Of a stretch of 30,674 nucleotides of DNA, positions 15,149 through 22,190 are shown piece after piece. The notes beneath the pieces were generated by a model. It was given only the letters and a program-made list of their open reading frames with translations, had not been told where the DNA came from and did not search any database. Each line of letters starts with the position of its first letter. The stretch's first letter is position 1. Made by a program: the position numbers and the translations under genes. Origin of the DNA: a virus; IMG/VR virus record IMGVR_UViG_3300011116_000717, positions 1 through 30,674 of that record. The stretch is one strand, 5' to 3'.

Positions 15149-15299
15149 TCAATCCCTTTTCATCCCATATCTTATCGACAATATTAATCAAATTTCTATG
15201 TCGTTCTGTTTCCAACTTAGCAATCTGTTTATTAAGATCCGAGTTTAAAAACTCGAATCTTCCATTGATTATTTGCATTATTTGATCTTTTAGTTCCAT
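15123..15299 (-). CDS. Tiny helical protein
   Basis: The 58-residue protein was read from ATG at 15299, which overlaps the TGA of the Sak4-like gene by one base. It is helical with a segment LNKQIAKLETERHRNLIN (around residues 22-39). It extends 26 bases into the zinc-ribbon gene and ends NGRNSKNI. No strong ribosome binding site is visible; coupling to the upstream stop could supply ribosomes. No family was recognised. Confidence 0.5.
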   Translation of the reverse strand: MELKDQIMQIINGRFEFLNSDLNKQIAKLETERHRNLINIVDKIWDEKGLNGRNSKNI

Positions 15300-16408
15300 C
15301 AAAATATACTCTCATCTACATTTGTTGATCTGGCTGTTATACAGACTCTTGCTATCTCATGTCTCCACATCTCAAACAATTTGCATAGATCCTTTTCTTG
15401 GTTTTCTGTTGGGACTATGTTCTTGTCCTCGATGTGTTCCGTGAGAGTTGTCATACACTTTTGCATATAGGATGTGTATTCCTCAAAGATTTCCTCTGAA
15501 AGTTTATCAATGTATTTTTCAAAAGTCTGATTGGCTTTGATAAATCTACTCACATCAAATTGCAAAAGACTCTCACTAATAGCCGTTTTAAATTTGCTAT
15601 AAGTTTGATTGACATCAACTTGTTTAGGTTCTGGTTTTGCTACCGAAGTTGGTTTCAGTTGCACTATTTCTGGTGTTGGTTGTATAATCTCTCTTTGTTG
15701 TAATTGCTGTGGTATATTTTGAGGTATAGCAGATCCAGAATTTAACCAATTAATTAATTCAATACCAAATTTTTCATCTGGCATATTAATAATCTTATCT
15801 TGATATTTGCCTGTTCTATCTTTAATAACAGTAGCATAATGATCGACGGTAATTTCTAGTAGCATGTCAAATTCATATTCAATTCCCTTTCCCTGCTCTG
15901 GACTCAATCCTACTCGCCTAACTTTTTTATCTTCCCCAACTTCCCATTCTGTCTTAGATCGAATTGTAGCAATTACATGTCCATGGTAATTAATAATAGC
16001 ATCAACTAAAGCACGCTGTTTAGGTGTGCCTTCAGCCCAAGCTCTCCATGTATTTCCTTTATATTTTACATTTTCAAGCCTATCAATGTCCTCAATTAAT
16101 TCTTGCCATGCATGTGATAAGCTATCTATAATAAGAATGTTATATCCATTATCACTTGCAACTTTAATTCCTTGTAAATAGTCAGCTATTGTTTTACGGT
16201 CTAGTTCTAATACGTCAAAATCAAATCTATCGGCGTATTTCGATGCCGACCCACGTTCTGAGTCAATAAAAGCTATTTTTCCATTAGTTGCCGTTTTAAA
16301 TCCATTTGCAATCCTAAGGCTAGTATATGTCTTACCCGATCCAGATGGTCCAAATATTGAGCATCTTAATTTAGATGCTTTTTTGTCCGCTTTTTTAAAT
16401 TGCATCAT
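15299..16408 (-). CDS. Sak4-like RecA-fold ATPase
   Basis: The 369-residue protein has Walker A GPSGSGKT at residues 20-27, acids in AFIDSERGSA (Asp49, Glu51), and Walker B ILIIDSLSH at 91-99. WEVGEDKKVRRVGLSPEQGKGIEYEFD matches the phage AAA_24/Sak4 group, here given in two blocks around 155-182. The C-terminal 130 residues add a Pro/Gln-rich linker and a helical domain. Sak4 proteins are RecA-like single-strand annealing recombinases that cooperate with a phage SSB; the SSB here is 6.6 kb downstream. GGAGG lies five bases before the start at 16408. Confidence 0.85.
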   Translation of the reverse strand: MMQFKKADKKASKLRCSIFGPSGSGKTYTSLRIANGFKTATNGKIAFIDSERGSASKYADRFDFDVLELDRKTIADYLQGIKVASDNGYNILIIDSLSHAWQELIEDIDRLENVKYKGNTWRAWAEGTPKQRALVDAIINYHGHVIATIRSKTEWEVGEDKKVRRVGLSPEQGKGIEYEFDMLLEITVDHYATVIKDRTGKYQDKIINMPDEKFGIELINWLNSGSAIPQNIPQQLQQREIIQPTPEIVQLKPTSVAKPEPKQVDVNQTYSKFKTAISESLLQFDVSRFIKANQTFEKYIDKLSEEIFEEYTSYMQKCMTTLTEHIEDKNIVPTENQEKDLCKLFEMWRHEIARVCITARSTNVDESIF

Positions 16409-16584
16409 TTAACCTCCTTAAGTTTTCCCGCCGCATATTTAGCAAGCAATGCATTAACAAAACCACCCGCTTTAATTGATCCAGATGGCATTTTAGCTTC
16501 AATTTCAGCCCGCTCTATGGCTGCACGTAAAAATGTTTTGGAAAGTTTGCAACTTGTCCATTCAGATTTTTCTTTTGTTTTCAT
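16405..16584 (-). CDS. Small basic protein upstream of the recombinase
   Basis: The 59-residue protein starts at 16584 behind AGGAG at a good distance. It is helical and basic, with a segment SKTFLRAAIERAEIEAK and then FVNALLAKYAAGKLKEV, reminiscent of small ribbon or helix DNA-binding partners. No family was recognised. It overlaps the Sak4-like start by four bases (ATGA), so stoichiometric production with the recombinase is likely. A strongly folded spacer lies immediately upstream. Confidence 0.6.
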   Translation of the reverse strand: MKTKEKSEWTSCKLSKTFLRAAIERAEIEAKMPSGSIKAGGFVNALLAKYAAGKLKEVK

Positions 16585-16595
16585 TTTATCTCCTA

Positions 16596-16659
16596 TTTGC
16601 TTCTAGCGACCCAATAGGGTTTCGGGGAGTGGCAAACTCCCCATCTTCAGGCTAGCAAA
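16596..16659 (-). ncRNA. Folded intercistronic RNA element
   Basis: Between the stop of the upstream small gene and the ribosome binding site at about 16590-16594, three pairings can form together on the minus strand. The outer stem pairs TTTGC and TAGC (16659-16651) with GCTA and GCAAA (16607-16604 and 16600-16596). An inner hairpin GGGGAGT / ACTCCCC has a TTGCC loop (16642-16624), and a small hairpin ACCC/GGGT has a TATT loop (16620-16609). The outer stem bulges out three bases (GAA). The fold leaves the ribosome site just outside its 3' edge. A processing site or regulator is inferred. Confidence 0.45.
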
Positions 16660-16831
16660 TTAAAGAATGTAATTTTACTAATTTTTTATCTTCCATAAAC
16701 ACTAATTTGAAAAATAATTCACCTGCATCAAAGTATTTATTTTCTTTTTTAGCCTGTGATTTTGTAACTCCAACTATGTCATTTATTAATTTGCCTTTGT
16801 TTTCTGGTGTTAGTTTTTGAGTTTTTTTCAT
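16652..16831 (-). CDS. Small basic first gene of the leftward unit
   Basis: The 59-residue protein starts at 16831 because AAAGGAG stands seven to ten bases upstream. A longer frame back to 16951 would only translate the poly-A/T tract into Phe/Leu and is rejected. The sequence is charged and helical (TPENKGKLINDIVGVTKSQ) with an FDAGELFFKLVFMEDK core. No family was recognised. As first gene after the divergent region it may be an early regulator or takeover protein. Confidence 0.6.
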   Translation of the reverse strand: MKKTQKLTPENKGKLINDIVGVTKSQAKKENKYFDAGELFFKLVFMEDKKLVKLHSLIC

Positions 16832-16879
16832 GTTTTTGATCTCCTTTGATCCTTTATATATACTATCGTAAACCGTCGG

Positions 16880-16930
16880 AAAAAAAAGTAAACAAAAAAA
16901 AATAAAAAAAAGAAAAAAAAATAAAAAAAA
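16880..16930. repeat. Phased poly-A tract in the divergent intergenic region
   Basis: Of 51 bases, 45 are A on the plus strand. The single-base interruptions fall at 16893, 16903, 16912 and 16922, and the next non-A is at 16931, so runs of seven to nine A repeat every nine to ten bases, close to the helical repeat. Such phased A-tracts bend DNA strongly. The tract separates the leftward unit starting at 16831 from the rightward unit at 16986. On the plus side TATACT (16959-16964) resembles a -10 box but has no good -35 partner. Confidence 0.7.
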
Positions 16931-16985
16931 TGTTTTAATCTTTTTTTGCAATCCTGCCTATACTCATTACAGGAGACATAACAAC

Positions 16986-17486
16986 ATGAATAACCAATCT
17001 AAATTTTTCGAATTTTTCAAAACCAAAAGACTAAAACTAACCATTGCAATATTCTTCGGAACCGTAGGAATAGTATCTAACTACTCAGCTATTAAGTATT
17101 ATCTATTACAAACTAGAATGGATCTAATCCAATCTGAGACCACTCTTACAATCTATGCACTAGGTATTTCTCTCAGTCTGGACATAGCTATTATTGTATT
17201 TCATCTTATGAGGACATATGCACTTATGTGGGGATCTGTGTTGCTAGCTTTTCTTGTGAGTGTGACTGCTAATACTAATACGTTTTTATCTTGTGCCGGA
17301 TCTTGTAAGCAACCCATTGACGATCCAGGAGCATTGCTTGCATTTTGTCAGGCTTTGATTATGAGTTTATTGCCGATTGTAATTATAATCTATCTGACTG
17401 AATTGGCTGTTCAGCAATACGATAAAGAGATAAAATTTACTACTCAGACTTACAATAATAGTTGGCAAGATATAAAGTTAGATTAA
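16986..17486 (+). CDS. Four-helix membrane protein
   Basis: The protein has 166 residues. Hydrophobic segments lie at about 18-40, 52-72, 76-96 and 113-141. The N-terminus is short and basic (KTKRLKLT), which suggests it stays in the cytoplasm. The loop before the last helix has two close cysteines (CAGSC). AGGAG precedes ATG. No family was recognised. As one of only two rightward genes in the genome it is set apart from the lytic transcript, the position where phages often keep immunity, superinfection exclusion or lysogenic conversion genes. That role is inferred. Confidence 0.7.
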   Translation: MNNQSKFFEFFKTKRLKLTIAIFFGTVGIVSNYSAIKYYLLQTRMDLIQSETTLTIYALGISLSLDIAIIVFHLMRTYALMWGSVLLAFLVSVTANTNTFLSCAGSCKQPIDDPGALLAFCQALIMSLLPIVIIIYLTELAVQQYDKEIKFTTQTYNNSWQDIKLD

Positions 17487-17489
17487 TAT

Positions 17490-17670
17490 GGATTTGAAAA
17501 TCCTAGCTTATCAATGTGTAAGTTATGGTAAAACGATTTGCGTATGCGTTTTAACGCTCAATTAATCTAGATAATTGGGTTAGTATACGGACTGAGTTTT
17601 TAGCAAAAATCCCTGCCTTATGCGATATAACGTGACTCCATGTCGCCAGTATAAGGTGGGGATTTTTATT
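17490..17670 (+). ncRNA. Multi-hairpin structured segment, candidate non-coding RNA or leader
   Basis: The 198-base space between the two rightward genes has no convincing gene; one 25-codon frame lacks a ribosome site. It holds successive hairpins: GGATT/AATCC at 17490-17503; TAAAACG/CGTTTTA at 17529-17535 and 17547-17553; CTCAATTA/TAATTGGG with two or fewer G-U pairs at 17557-17579; and the long terminator-like stem at 17605-17667. The end lies a dozen bases before the ribosome site of the next gene. It could be a stable RNA, or a leader whose terminator controls the downstream gene as in riboswitches. Confidence 0.45.
17605..17667. terminator. Long bidirectional terminator-like stem
   Basis: AAAAATCCC (17605-17613) pairs with GGGATTTTT (17659-17667). 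After a symmetric TG/TG internal loop CCTTAT (17616-17621) pairs with ATAAGG (17651-17656), and GCGA/TCGC (17622-17625 and 17643-17646) may add an inner stem. T-runs trail the stem on both strands, so it could stop rightward transcripts of the membrane gene and leftward transcripts leaving the lysis genes. Confidence 0.65.
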
Positions 17671-17684
17671 TAATAGGAGACAAC

Positions 17685-17879
17685 ATGACAATAACACATG
17701 CCGCAAAGTATCTCAAGACTAATAAGTTAAATGTTAAGAGATTAGTAAAAGAAAAAAAAATTAGAATTATAGCAGATGGTTCTCTTAATTCTGAAGATGT
17801 TGAATTTTTAAAACTAGAATGGGAAGAGAGAAAGAAAATATCCAAACCTATTTGGATTAATCAAGGTGCTGTAATTTAG
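17685..17879 (+). CDS. Small helix-turn-helix protein
   Basis: The 64-residue protein matches a MerR/excisionase helix-turn-helix in brief: MTITHAAKYLKTNKLNVKRL, then KKIRIIADGSLNSEDVEFLKLEW as strand and closing helix, shown in two blocks. TAGGAG lies in front of the start. It could be a Cro-like or Xis-like regulator of the divergent region. It overlaps the spanin gene on the other strand by four bases, tail to tail. Confidence 0.65.
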   Translation: MTITHAAKYLKTNKLNVKRLVKEKKIRIIADGSLNSEDVEFLKLEWEERKKISKPIWINQGAVI

Positions 17880-18259
17880 ACAGGCTTAAATTTGAGATAC
17901 AATTTTATCCCATAGAAAATTAGAATTGCAATTATAACAAGCAATAGAAATCTTTTGAAATATCGGTATGGTTTTATTTCTTCTTCTAATTCTGCTAATT
18001 GCTTTTCTAGTTCGCTTATTTGACGCTGTAAAACAATAGAACTTTCCTGACATTTATTATATTGACTATAGGCATCTTTACCATATTCTCCACAATCCTG
18101 TAAGACTCTTACTACTCTTTCTCTAATAGATGAATCTTTGATACTTGATACTTCAATGGATTGTAAATCTTTGATTGCTTCTTTGGTATCTATTGGTTTA
18201 TTGATCTGATTGTAATCGGTAGCACATCCAAGCAATAAAATTAATACTATTCTAACCAT
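17876..18259 (-). CDS. Unimolecular spanin (u-spanin)
   Basis: The 127-residue protein begins with a short signal sequence ending in a lipobox, LLLGC with Cys12, so it should be lipidated and sorted to the outer membrane. The middle is a helical domain with a coiled coil, QRQISELEKQLAELEEEI (about 79-96). Residues 101-121 are a membrane helix (RFLLLVIIAILIFYGIKLYL). Lipobox at one end and a C-terminal inner-membrane anchor is the layout of T1 gp11-type u-spanins, which fuse the two membranes at the last step of lysis. It follows the candidate endolysin with a 13-base overlap. Topology is seen; the role follows from layout and position. Confidence 0.75.
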   Translation of the reverse strand: MVRIVLILLLGCATDYNQINKPIDTKEAIKDLQSIEVSSIKDSSIRERVVRVLQDCGEYGKDAYSQYNKCQESSIVLQRQISELEKQLAELEEEIKPYRYFKRFLLLVIIAILIFYGIKLYLKFKPV

Positions 18260-18840
18260 AGTAGTCTATATCCAGATTTATTAGTTGCTAGTTTGGAACT
18301 TCTAACCATTGCATTACCTAACAAAGAATATGGATACTCAACTTGCGATCCTGAATTTTTACCGATCTTGACATACTTAGATTCCGCAAAAGAGTATTGA
18401 CCGTATGGATCATTGACAATCCAGATTTTTCTTTCCTCATCATATCCTATGATAAGTATATAATGACCTTCATCTGTTATCATTGTACTACACATAACAG
18501 GAGATCCACTATTAATAGCTTTTATAATATCATTATTATTGCCTGAGTGTGGGACAAATCTTACTTTTTTATTTATATTTTTATTCTTAAGAATTGTAGT
18601 TATGTGATCCGGATATCTTGCAAGAAATGCTCCGTTCCTAGTATTAGTTTTATTTTTGATATACTCATCATCCATAAGTATAATCAATTCAGAGATAAAT
18701 TGATCTGTGCTTGCTTCCTGTACTACAGATGATATTAGCATTGATGCCGCTGTATATCCACATTGCCAAGATGGCTTGATTCTTCCTAGTTGCTTATTGT
18801 CGATCTGGTCATTCTGTTTTATATCTAATACTTTTCTCAT
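18247..18840 (-). CDS. C39-like cysteine peptidase, candidate endolysin
   Basis: The 197-residue protein has the papain-like C39 triad: Cys27 in WQCGYTAASM, His126 in EGHYILIIGYDE, and Asp144 or Asn143 in IVNDPYGQY. It has no signal peptide, as expected for an endolysin released by a holin. C39-type domains normally cut peptides, for instance leader peptides of exported toxins, and occur in some cell wall hydrolases. Here a holin-like gene lies directly upstream and a spanin directly downstream, and no lysozyme or amidase is present, so it is the best endolysin candidate. A target in peptidoglycan cross-links is inferred. Confidence 0.7.
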   Translation of the reverse strand: MRKVLDIKQNDQIDNKQLGRIKPSWQCGYTAASMLISSVVQEASTDQFISELIILMDDEYIKNKTNTRNGAFLARYPDHITTILKNKNINKKVRFVPHSGNNNDIIKAINSGSPVMCSTMITDEGHYILIIGYDEERKIWIVNDPYGQYSFAESKYVKIGKNSGSQVEYPYSLLGNAMVRSSKLATNKSGYRLLWLE

Positions 18841-19061
18841 GTATAGCCTTTATCCTGTGACTCTGGTTCTTCGACAAAAAAGTTAGTCATAAACTTTCCT
18901 ATAGTCCCGATTGCAATACAAATAAAGGCTAAATACTTTTCATCCATCACAATAGAATATCCCGTTAGAAATTGACTTGCTCCGAGTAGTGCATCGCCAA
19001 ACTTTCTTAATTTTGCAGGAGTTGGTTGATAATAAGACTTTATTCTAAATTTAATTTTCAT
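18837..19061 (-). CDS. Holin-like membrane protein
   Basis: The 74-residue protein has a basic N-terminus and two hydrophobic segments close together (GDALLGASQFLTGYSIV, about residues 22-38, and YLAFICIAIGTIGKFMTNFF, about 43-62), then a charged tail EEPESQDKGY. This is a two-helix holin layout. The motif GDALLxxxxFxTGY...GKFxTNFF is one I recognise from putative holins in other phage genomes. Position beside the endolysin candidate supports it. Overlaps of four bases join it to both neighbours. Confidence 0.7.
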   Translation of the reverse strand: MKIKFRIKSYYQPTPAKLRKFGDALLGASQFLTGYSIVMDEKYLAFICIAIGTIGKFMTNFFVEEPESQDKGYT

Positions 19062-19261
19062 TTAACTTTTATTAATAATTGCTTTATGTCTGCTTTGATC
19101 TCTTTCAATTCTTCTTTGATTTCCTGTACTACTTTTCTGTCCTGTTGTGTTTCGCTTTCTAGTTTTACAATTCTGACTTCATGAGTATAGTATGCAACTG
19201 TGAGAGACACAATAAATGATCCATAAGTTATGATATCTTTAAAGTCTATATTGAGTCTCAT
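19058..19261 (-). CDS. Small membrane-anchored coiled-coil protein of the lysis module
   Basis: The 67-residue protein has a hydrophobic segment at about residues 11-24 (ITYGSFIVSLTVAYYT) and a long charged coiled coil to the end (QEIKEELKEIKADIKQLLIK). The plan resembles XhlA-type holin accessory proteins or an antiholin, in the opposite order from the spanin. It starts inside the stop of the upstream small gene (four-base overlap) and overlaps the holin-like gene by four bases. Confidence 0.6.
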   Translation of the reverse strand: MRLNIDFKDIITYGSFIVSLTVAYYTHEVRIVKLESETQQDRKVVQEIKEELKEIKADIKQLLIKVK

Positions 19262-19389
19262 TTTTTCTTCTTTGTTGGTTTTATAATTTCTTTTGCAACT
19301 TTCTGAGGAATCCCTGTTTGTTTTGCAAACTTTGGATTGTTAGCGACCGCCTTCATGAGTTTTTCTTGTGCTTTACTTTTAGCTGGCAT
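19258..19389 (-). CDS. Tiny basic phage protein beginning MPAKSKAQ
   Basis: The 43-residue protein starts at 19389 behind AAAGGAGAT. Its opening MPAKSKAQEKLMKAV and Lys-rich end resemble the short DUF3008-like phage proteins with MPAKSKxQ starts, whose function is unknown. It contains TGIPQKVAKEIIKP near the C-terminus. It is the first gene after a strong promoter and overlaps the coiled-coil gene by four bases. It may be a virion or DNA-binding protein placed in the lysis transcript. Confidence 0.65.
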   Translation of the reverse strand: MPAKSKAQEKLMKAVANNPKFAKQTGIPQKVAKEIIKPTKKKK

Positions 19390-19408
19390 ATTGTATCTCC
19401 TTTATGCT

Positions 19409-19436
19409 TTTATACTTGTTCAATAAAATTTGTCAA
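19409..19436 (-). promoter_or_regulatory. Strong sigma70-type promoter for the lysis module
   Basis: On the minus strand a perfect TTGACA (19436-19431) is separated by 16 bases from TATAAA (19414-19409), a 5 of 6 match. It stands just after the stop of the ejection-protein gene and about 20 bases before the first lysis-module start, leaving a short leader with a good ribosome site. It is the best promoter match seen in the window. Confidence 0.65.
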
Positions 19437-19437
19437 T

Positions 19438-21150
19438 TTACTTTACTCGATTTTGATTGTCTTGATCAAATTTAGATTTCATAGCTTGCCTTCTTTCTAC
19501 TTCGCTTCTGTTCTCTGATAGGAATTGATCTAGTAGTCCTCTCTGTATTCCCTGTTGTGCTGCAAATCCTCTTTGGGTTGATTGTGGAATTACATTTGAT
19601 GGGGTTCTAATTCCTTTAGTACTTTCTAAAATTTTAGCTGCTATTTTTCCACCTTCTCTTTCCATTCTTGGGGCTAACAATGCTCCTCCTATAGTTCCTA
19701 TTACAGTTCCTGGTGTTCCTCCTAATGTTGATCCAATAGCAGCACCACTTCCCATCATTCTATTTGTAACACTTGACCCAATCGCACCTGTTGCCTGTAT
19801 TTCTTTTAGTAGTTGTAAATCTGATATTGTTTGAGTTACGTCTCTAAGTTTTTCAATACCTTGGTAATTATTATACCTAGGCTTACTTAATTCTTTTTTC
19901 ATTAAATCTAATGTTCTTGATTCTGCTTCAGACATATTTAATGCATTTTGTCTAAGTTTAGAATTTATAAATTCTTCTGCTTTTTTAGCACTAGCTTCTT
20001 TTCCTCCAAATTGAGATACAGTTAATCTTTTTAAATATTCAGAAACATTTGTTGCGTCTGCAGTCGGTTGCATTGCTTCTGCATATCTTGGAGATTGATT
20101 TTTTAAAGGCACATCTATTGATCTTCTTATTTCTTTAAATGCATTTAAAGTATTTTCTGCATCAATTGGAAGTTGTCTTTGTTCTCCTACTTTTGGGCTT
20201 AATGCTTTTATGTCTTTATCAATTAATTTAATTAATTTTTTTGACTCTATTCCTGATAATACTTCAGGAAAATTTTCATCTATTGTTTTTATTTTACTAT
20301 TTAATTTACCTAATGTTTGTTGATCAACTTCTGATACAGGACTTAATGTAGATCCAATATTTTTTATATTATTAAGTACTTCTTCTTTGGGTATAGAAAT
20401 TTGATCACTTTCATTTTTTAATATATTATAAGCTCTATTAGATAATAAATTTGCTTTTCTTTCAAAAGGATTTTTCTTTACTAAATCAGTAATGTCATTT
20501 GCTAGTTTTTGAGTTTCTTCTTTTCCTGTTCCTGTAAATATTCTTTCTATCTTTTTAATTCTTTCAGGTTGACTTTCTACTTTTTCAAGATACGGAAGAG
20601 TCTTTCCTGTCATTGCTGACAATCCCGATTTAACGGAAACATCAATAGCAGGTTTTACTCCTTGTATTGCAGATTGAATACCTCTTCCTAACACTGGCAA
20701 AGCTCCACCCAATGCCCCACCTATCCCAATATCTCTTGCAACTTGCCCGGCTGTCTCGCCTTCTGAGTATCCCAATCCGGACAAGGCTCCTGTTCCTGCT
20801 CCTATCGTTGCAAGTTTCCCAAGCGTGGCTCCTGTTGCTACTTGACCGATTGGAGCTACTGCTCCTGATCCTATTTCTCCTGTGAGATACGATGCTGGAT
20901 TTTGCTCGGATGCTTGTTTGTACATTCCTCTTGCTTCTTGCAATACATCTTCGTATGGTCGACCTGATCGAATTGATTCTAGTCTGGCTATTGCTTCATC
21001 TGCCAAACCAAAAGTTGCACCTTGTGATACTCCCATCAATCCTGATTGTAGTGGAGATCTTTTTGGCTGATTAGATGGTAGAGATGGTTGCTGGCTTATT
21101 GGTTGTAATTCATCTACATATTTTCTTAATTCTTCTTTAGTATATGGCAT
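19438..21150 (-). CDS. Large ejection-type internal virion protein
   Basis: The 570-residue protein has a Gly/Ala-rich region at about residues 35-170 (GLMGVSQGATFGLADE, GTGALSGLGYSEGETAGQVA, GGALGGALPVLGRG), followed by a long helical, Lys-rich part. A second Gly/Ala-rich block near 480-510 (GSGAAIGSTLGGTPGTVIGT) follows. The mix of hydrophobic amphipathic blocks and coiled coil is typical of podovirus proteins ejected into the host to form a channel (compare P22 gp16 or T7 gp15/gp16). No lytic transglycosylase motif is visible. The gene is the last in the tail block, adjacent to two similar proteins. Confidence 0.6.
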   Translation of the reverse strand: MPYTKEELRKYVDELQPISQQPSLPSNQPKRSPLQSGLMGVSQGATFGLADEAIARLESIRSGRPYEDVLQEARGMYKQASEQNPASYLTGEIGSGAVAPIGQVATGATLGKLATIGAGTGALSGLGYSEGETAGQVARDIGIGGALGGALPVLGRGIQSAIQGVKPAIDVSVKSGLSAMTGKTLPYLEKVESQPERIKKIERIFTGTGKEETQKLANDITDLVKKNPFERKANLLSNRAYNILKNESDQISIPKEEVLNNIKNIGSTLSPVSEVDQQTLGKLNSKIKTIDENFPEVLSGIESKKLIKLIDKDIKALSPKVGEQRQLPIDAENTLNAFKEIRRSIDVPLKNQSPRYAEAMQPTADATNVSEYLKRLTVSQFGGKEASAKKAEEFINSKLRQNALNMSEAESRTLDLMKKELSKPRYNNYQGIEKLRDVTQTISDLQLLKEIQATGAIGSSVTNRMMGSGAAIGSTLGGTPGTVIGTIGGALLAPRMEREGGKIAAKILESTKGIRTPSNVIPQSTQRGFAAQQGIQRGLLDQFLSENRSEVERRQAMKSKFDQDNQNRVK

Positions 21151-21151
21151 A

Positions 21152-22180
21152 TTATAAACCTTTCTTTATCATTAAATCTTGATACATTTTTAAATTATCA
21201 GGATCATTTGGATTAGAATAATAATTTTGAATAATTGCCTTTTCTCTATCATCATTTATTTCAGTTGGAATATATGGTTTATAGAACTTATTTATCGTTC
21301 CAGTTCCTCTAAGTTCATTTTCAACATTATCATTTAAATTTTTGAGTGCTTGGTTTATTCTGGCATCAATTACTTCATCTCTAGTATAATCAGGAGATCC
21401 TGTGATTTCTTGAATTATTGATATACTGCCTGTATCTAATGCTCCAGTTTTTTCAGCAGTTTTTATTTTTAGTAGTAAACTATTTGCGATACTTTGTGCT
21501 TTTGCTTTTTCTGCTGCATATCCTAACGGAGATTTTATTTCTTTTATGGCTTTTCTATATTCTTCTAATTGTTTTTTTATTGTTTCCGTATTAGATGTAA
21601 ATTTATCTGTTTCTTTTTGGTCTTTGCTTTCTTTTTCTTCTTTTGGCTTCCCCACTCCACCTACTCCACCGCCTTGTCTTGGTATAGATATAAGTCTACT
21701 CTGTTCTGCTTGTCCTTTGAGACCTTGTAGTACAGTAGGATCATTTAAATCAGTATAGCTAAAATTCTCTGGTATTTTTAAATTTAATGCTTTTTCAAAT
21801 ACCATTCTTCTTTTCTTACTCTCTTCGCTCTTCGGATCCATAAGCAACTTTGCCCGATCTCTACTAGCTTGTTGGCTTCTCATTGACTCAAACATTCCTG
21901 CCGATCTTTGTATGTCGGCTGCCGATCCTCCCATCAATCCAGTTCCGATCCCTGCCATACCTTGTGCAATCAATGATCCGAGGAAGTTGGAACTGTCATC
22001 CTGTTCTGGTGCTGTGATAGTGATAGGTTCTTGTGATAGTAAAGAAGGACTTTGTGGCTCTAAAAACGTGCTTGCTGTTCTTATGACTGGATTTTGATTG
22101 CTAGGTATAGGAGTATTAATAGTTTTTTGTTTTGGTGCTATGGGTTTAAATAAATTTGAATCTAGTCCTCTATTTGGCAT
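21152..22180 (-). CDS. Internal virion or ejection-type protein, Ser/Pro/Gln-rich
   Basis: The 342-residue protein has a disordered, Pro/Ser/Thr-rich N-terminus (about residues 1-85) with a hydrophobic patch FLGSLIAQGMAGIGTGLMGG near 84-103. A helical charged middle follows (KEEKESKDQKETDKF) and a polar C-terminus ends in MIKKGL. No catalytic motif is seen. It lies between two other proteins with Gly/Ala hydrophobic patches, and all are likely packaged or ejected together. Confidence 0.5.
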   Translation of the reverse strand: MPNRGLDSNLFKPIAPKQKTINTPIPSNQNPVIRTASTFLEPQSPSLLSQEPITITAPEQDDSSNFLGSLIAQGMAGIGTGLMGGSAADIQRSAGMFESMRSQQASRDRAKLLMDPKSEESKKRRMVFEKALNLKIPENFSYTDLNDPTVLQGLKGQAEQSRLISIPRQGGGVGGVGKPKEEKESKDQKETDKFTSNTETIKKQLEEYRKAIKEIKSPLGYAAEKAKAQSIANSLLLKIKTAEKTGALDTGSISIIQEITGSPDYTRDEVIDARINQALKNLNDNVENELRGTGTINKFYKPYIPTEINDDREKAIIQNYYSNPNDPDNLKMYQDLMIKKGL

Positions 22181-22190
22181 ATTATTCTCC

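Noticed and set aside
16832-16951. Extended N-terminus for the small gene starting at 16831
   Set aside because: The extra residues would be Phe/Leu read from the A-tract on the other strand, and a good ribosome site supports the start at 16831.
17488-17565. Short rightward frame of 25 codons after the membrane gene
   Set aside because: No ribosome site, and the bases are better explained by RNA stems.
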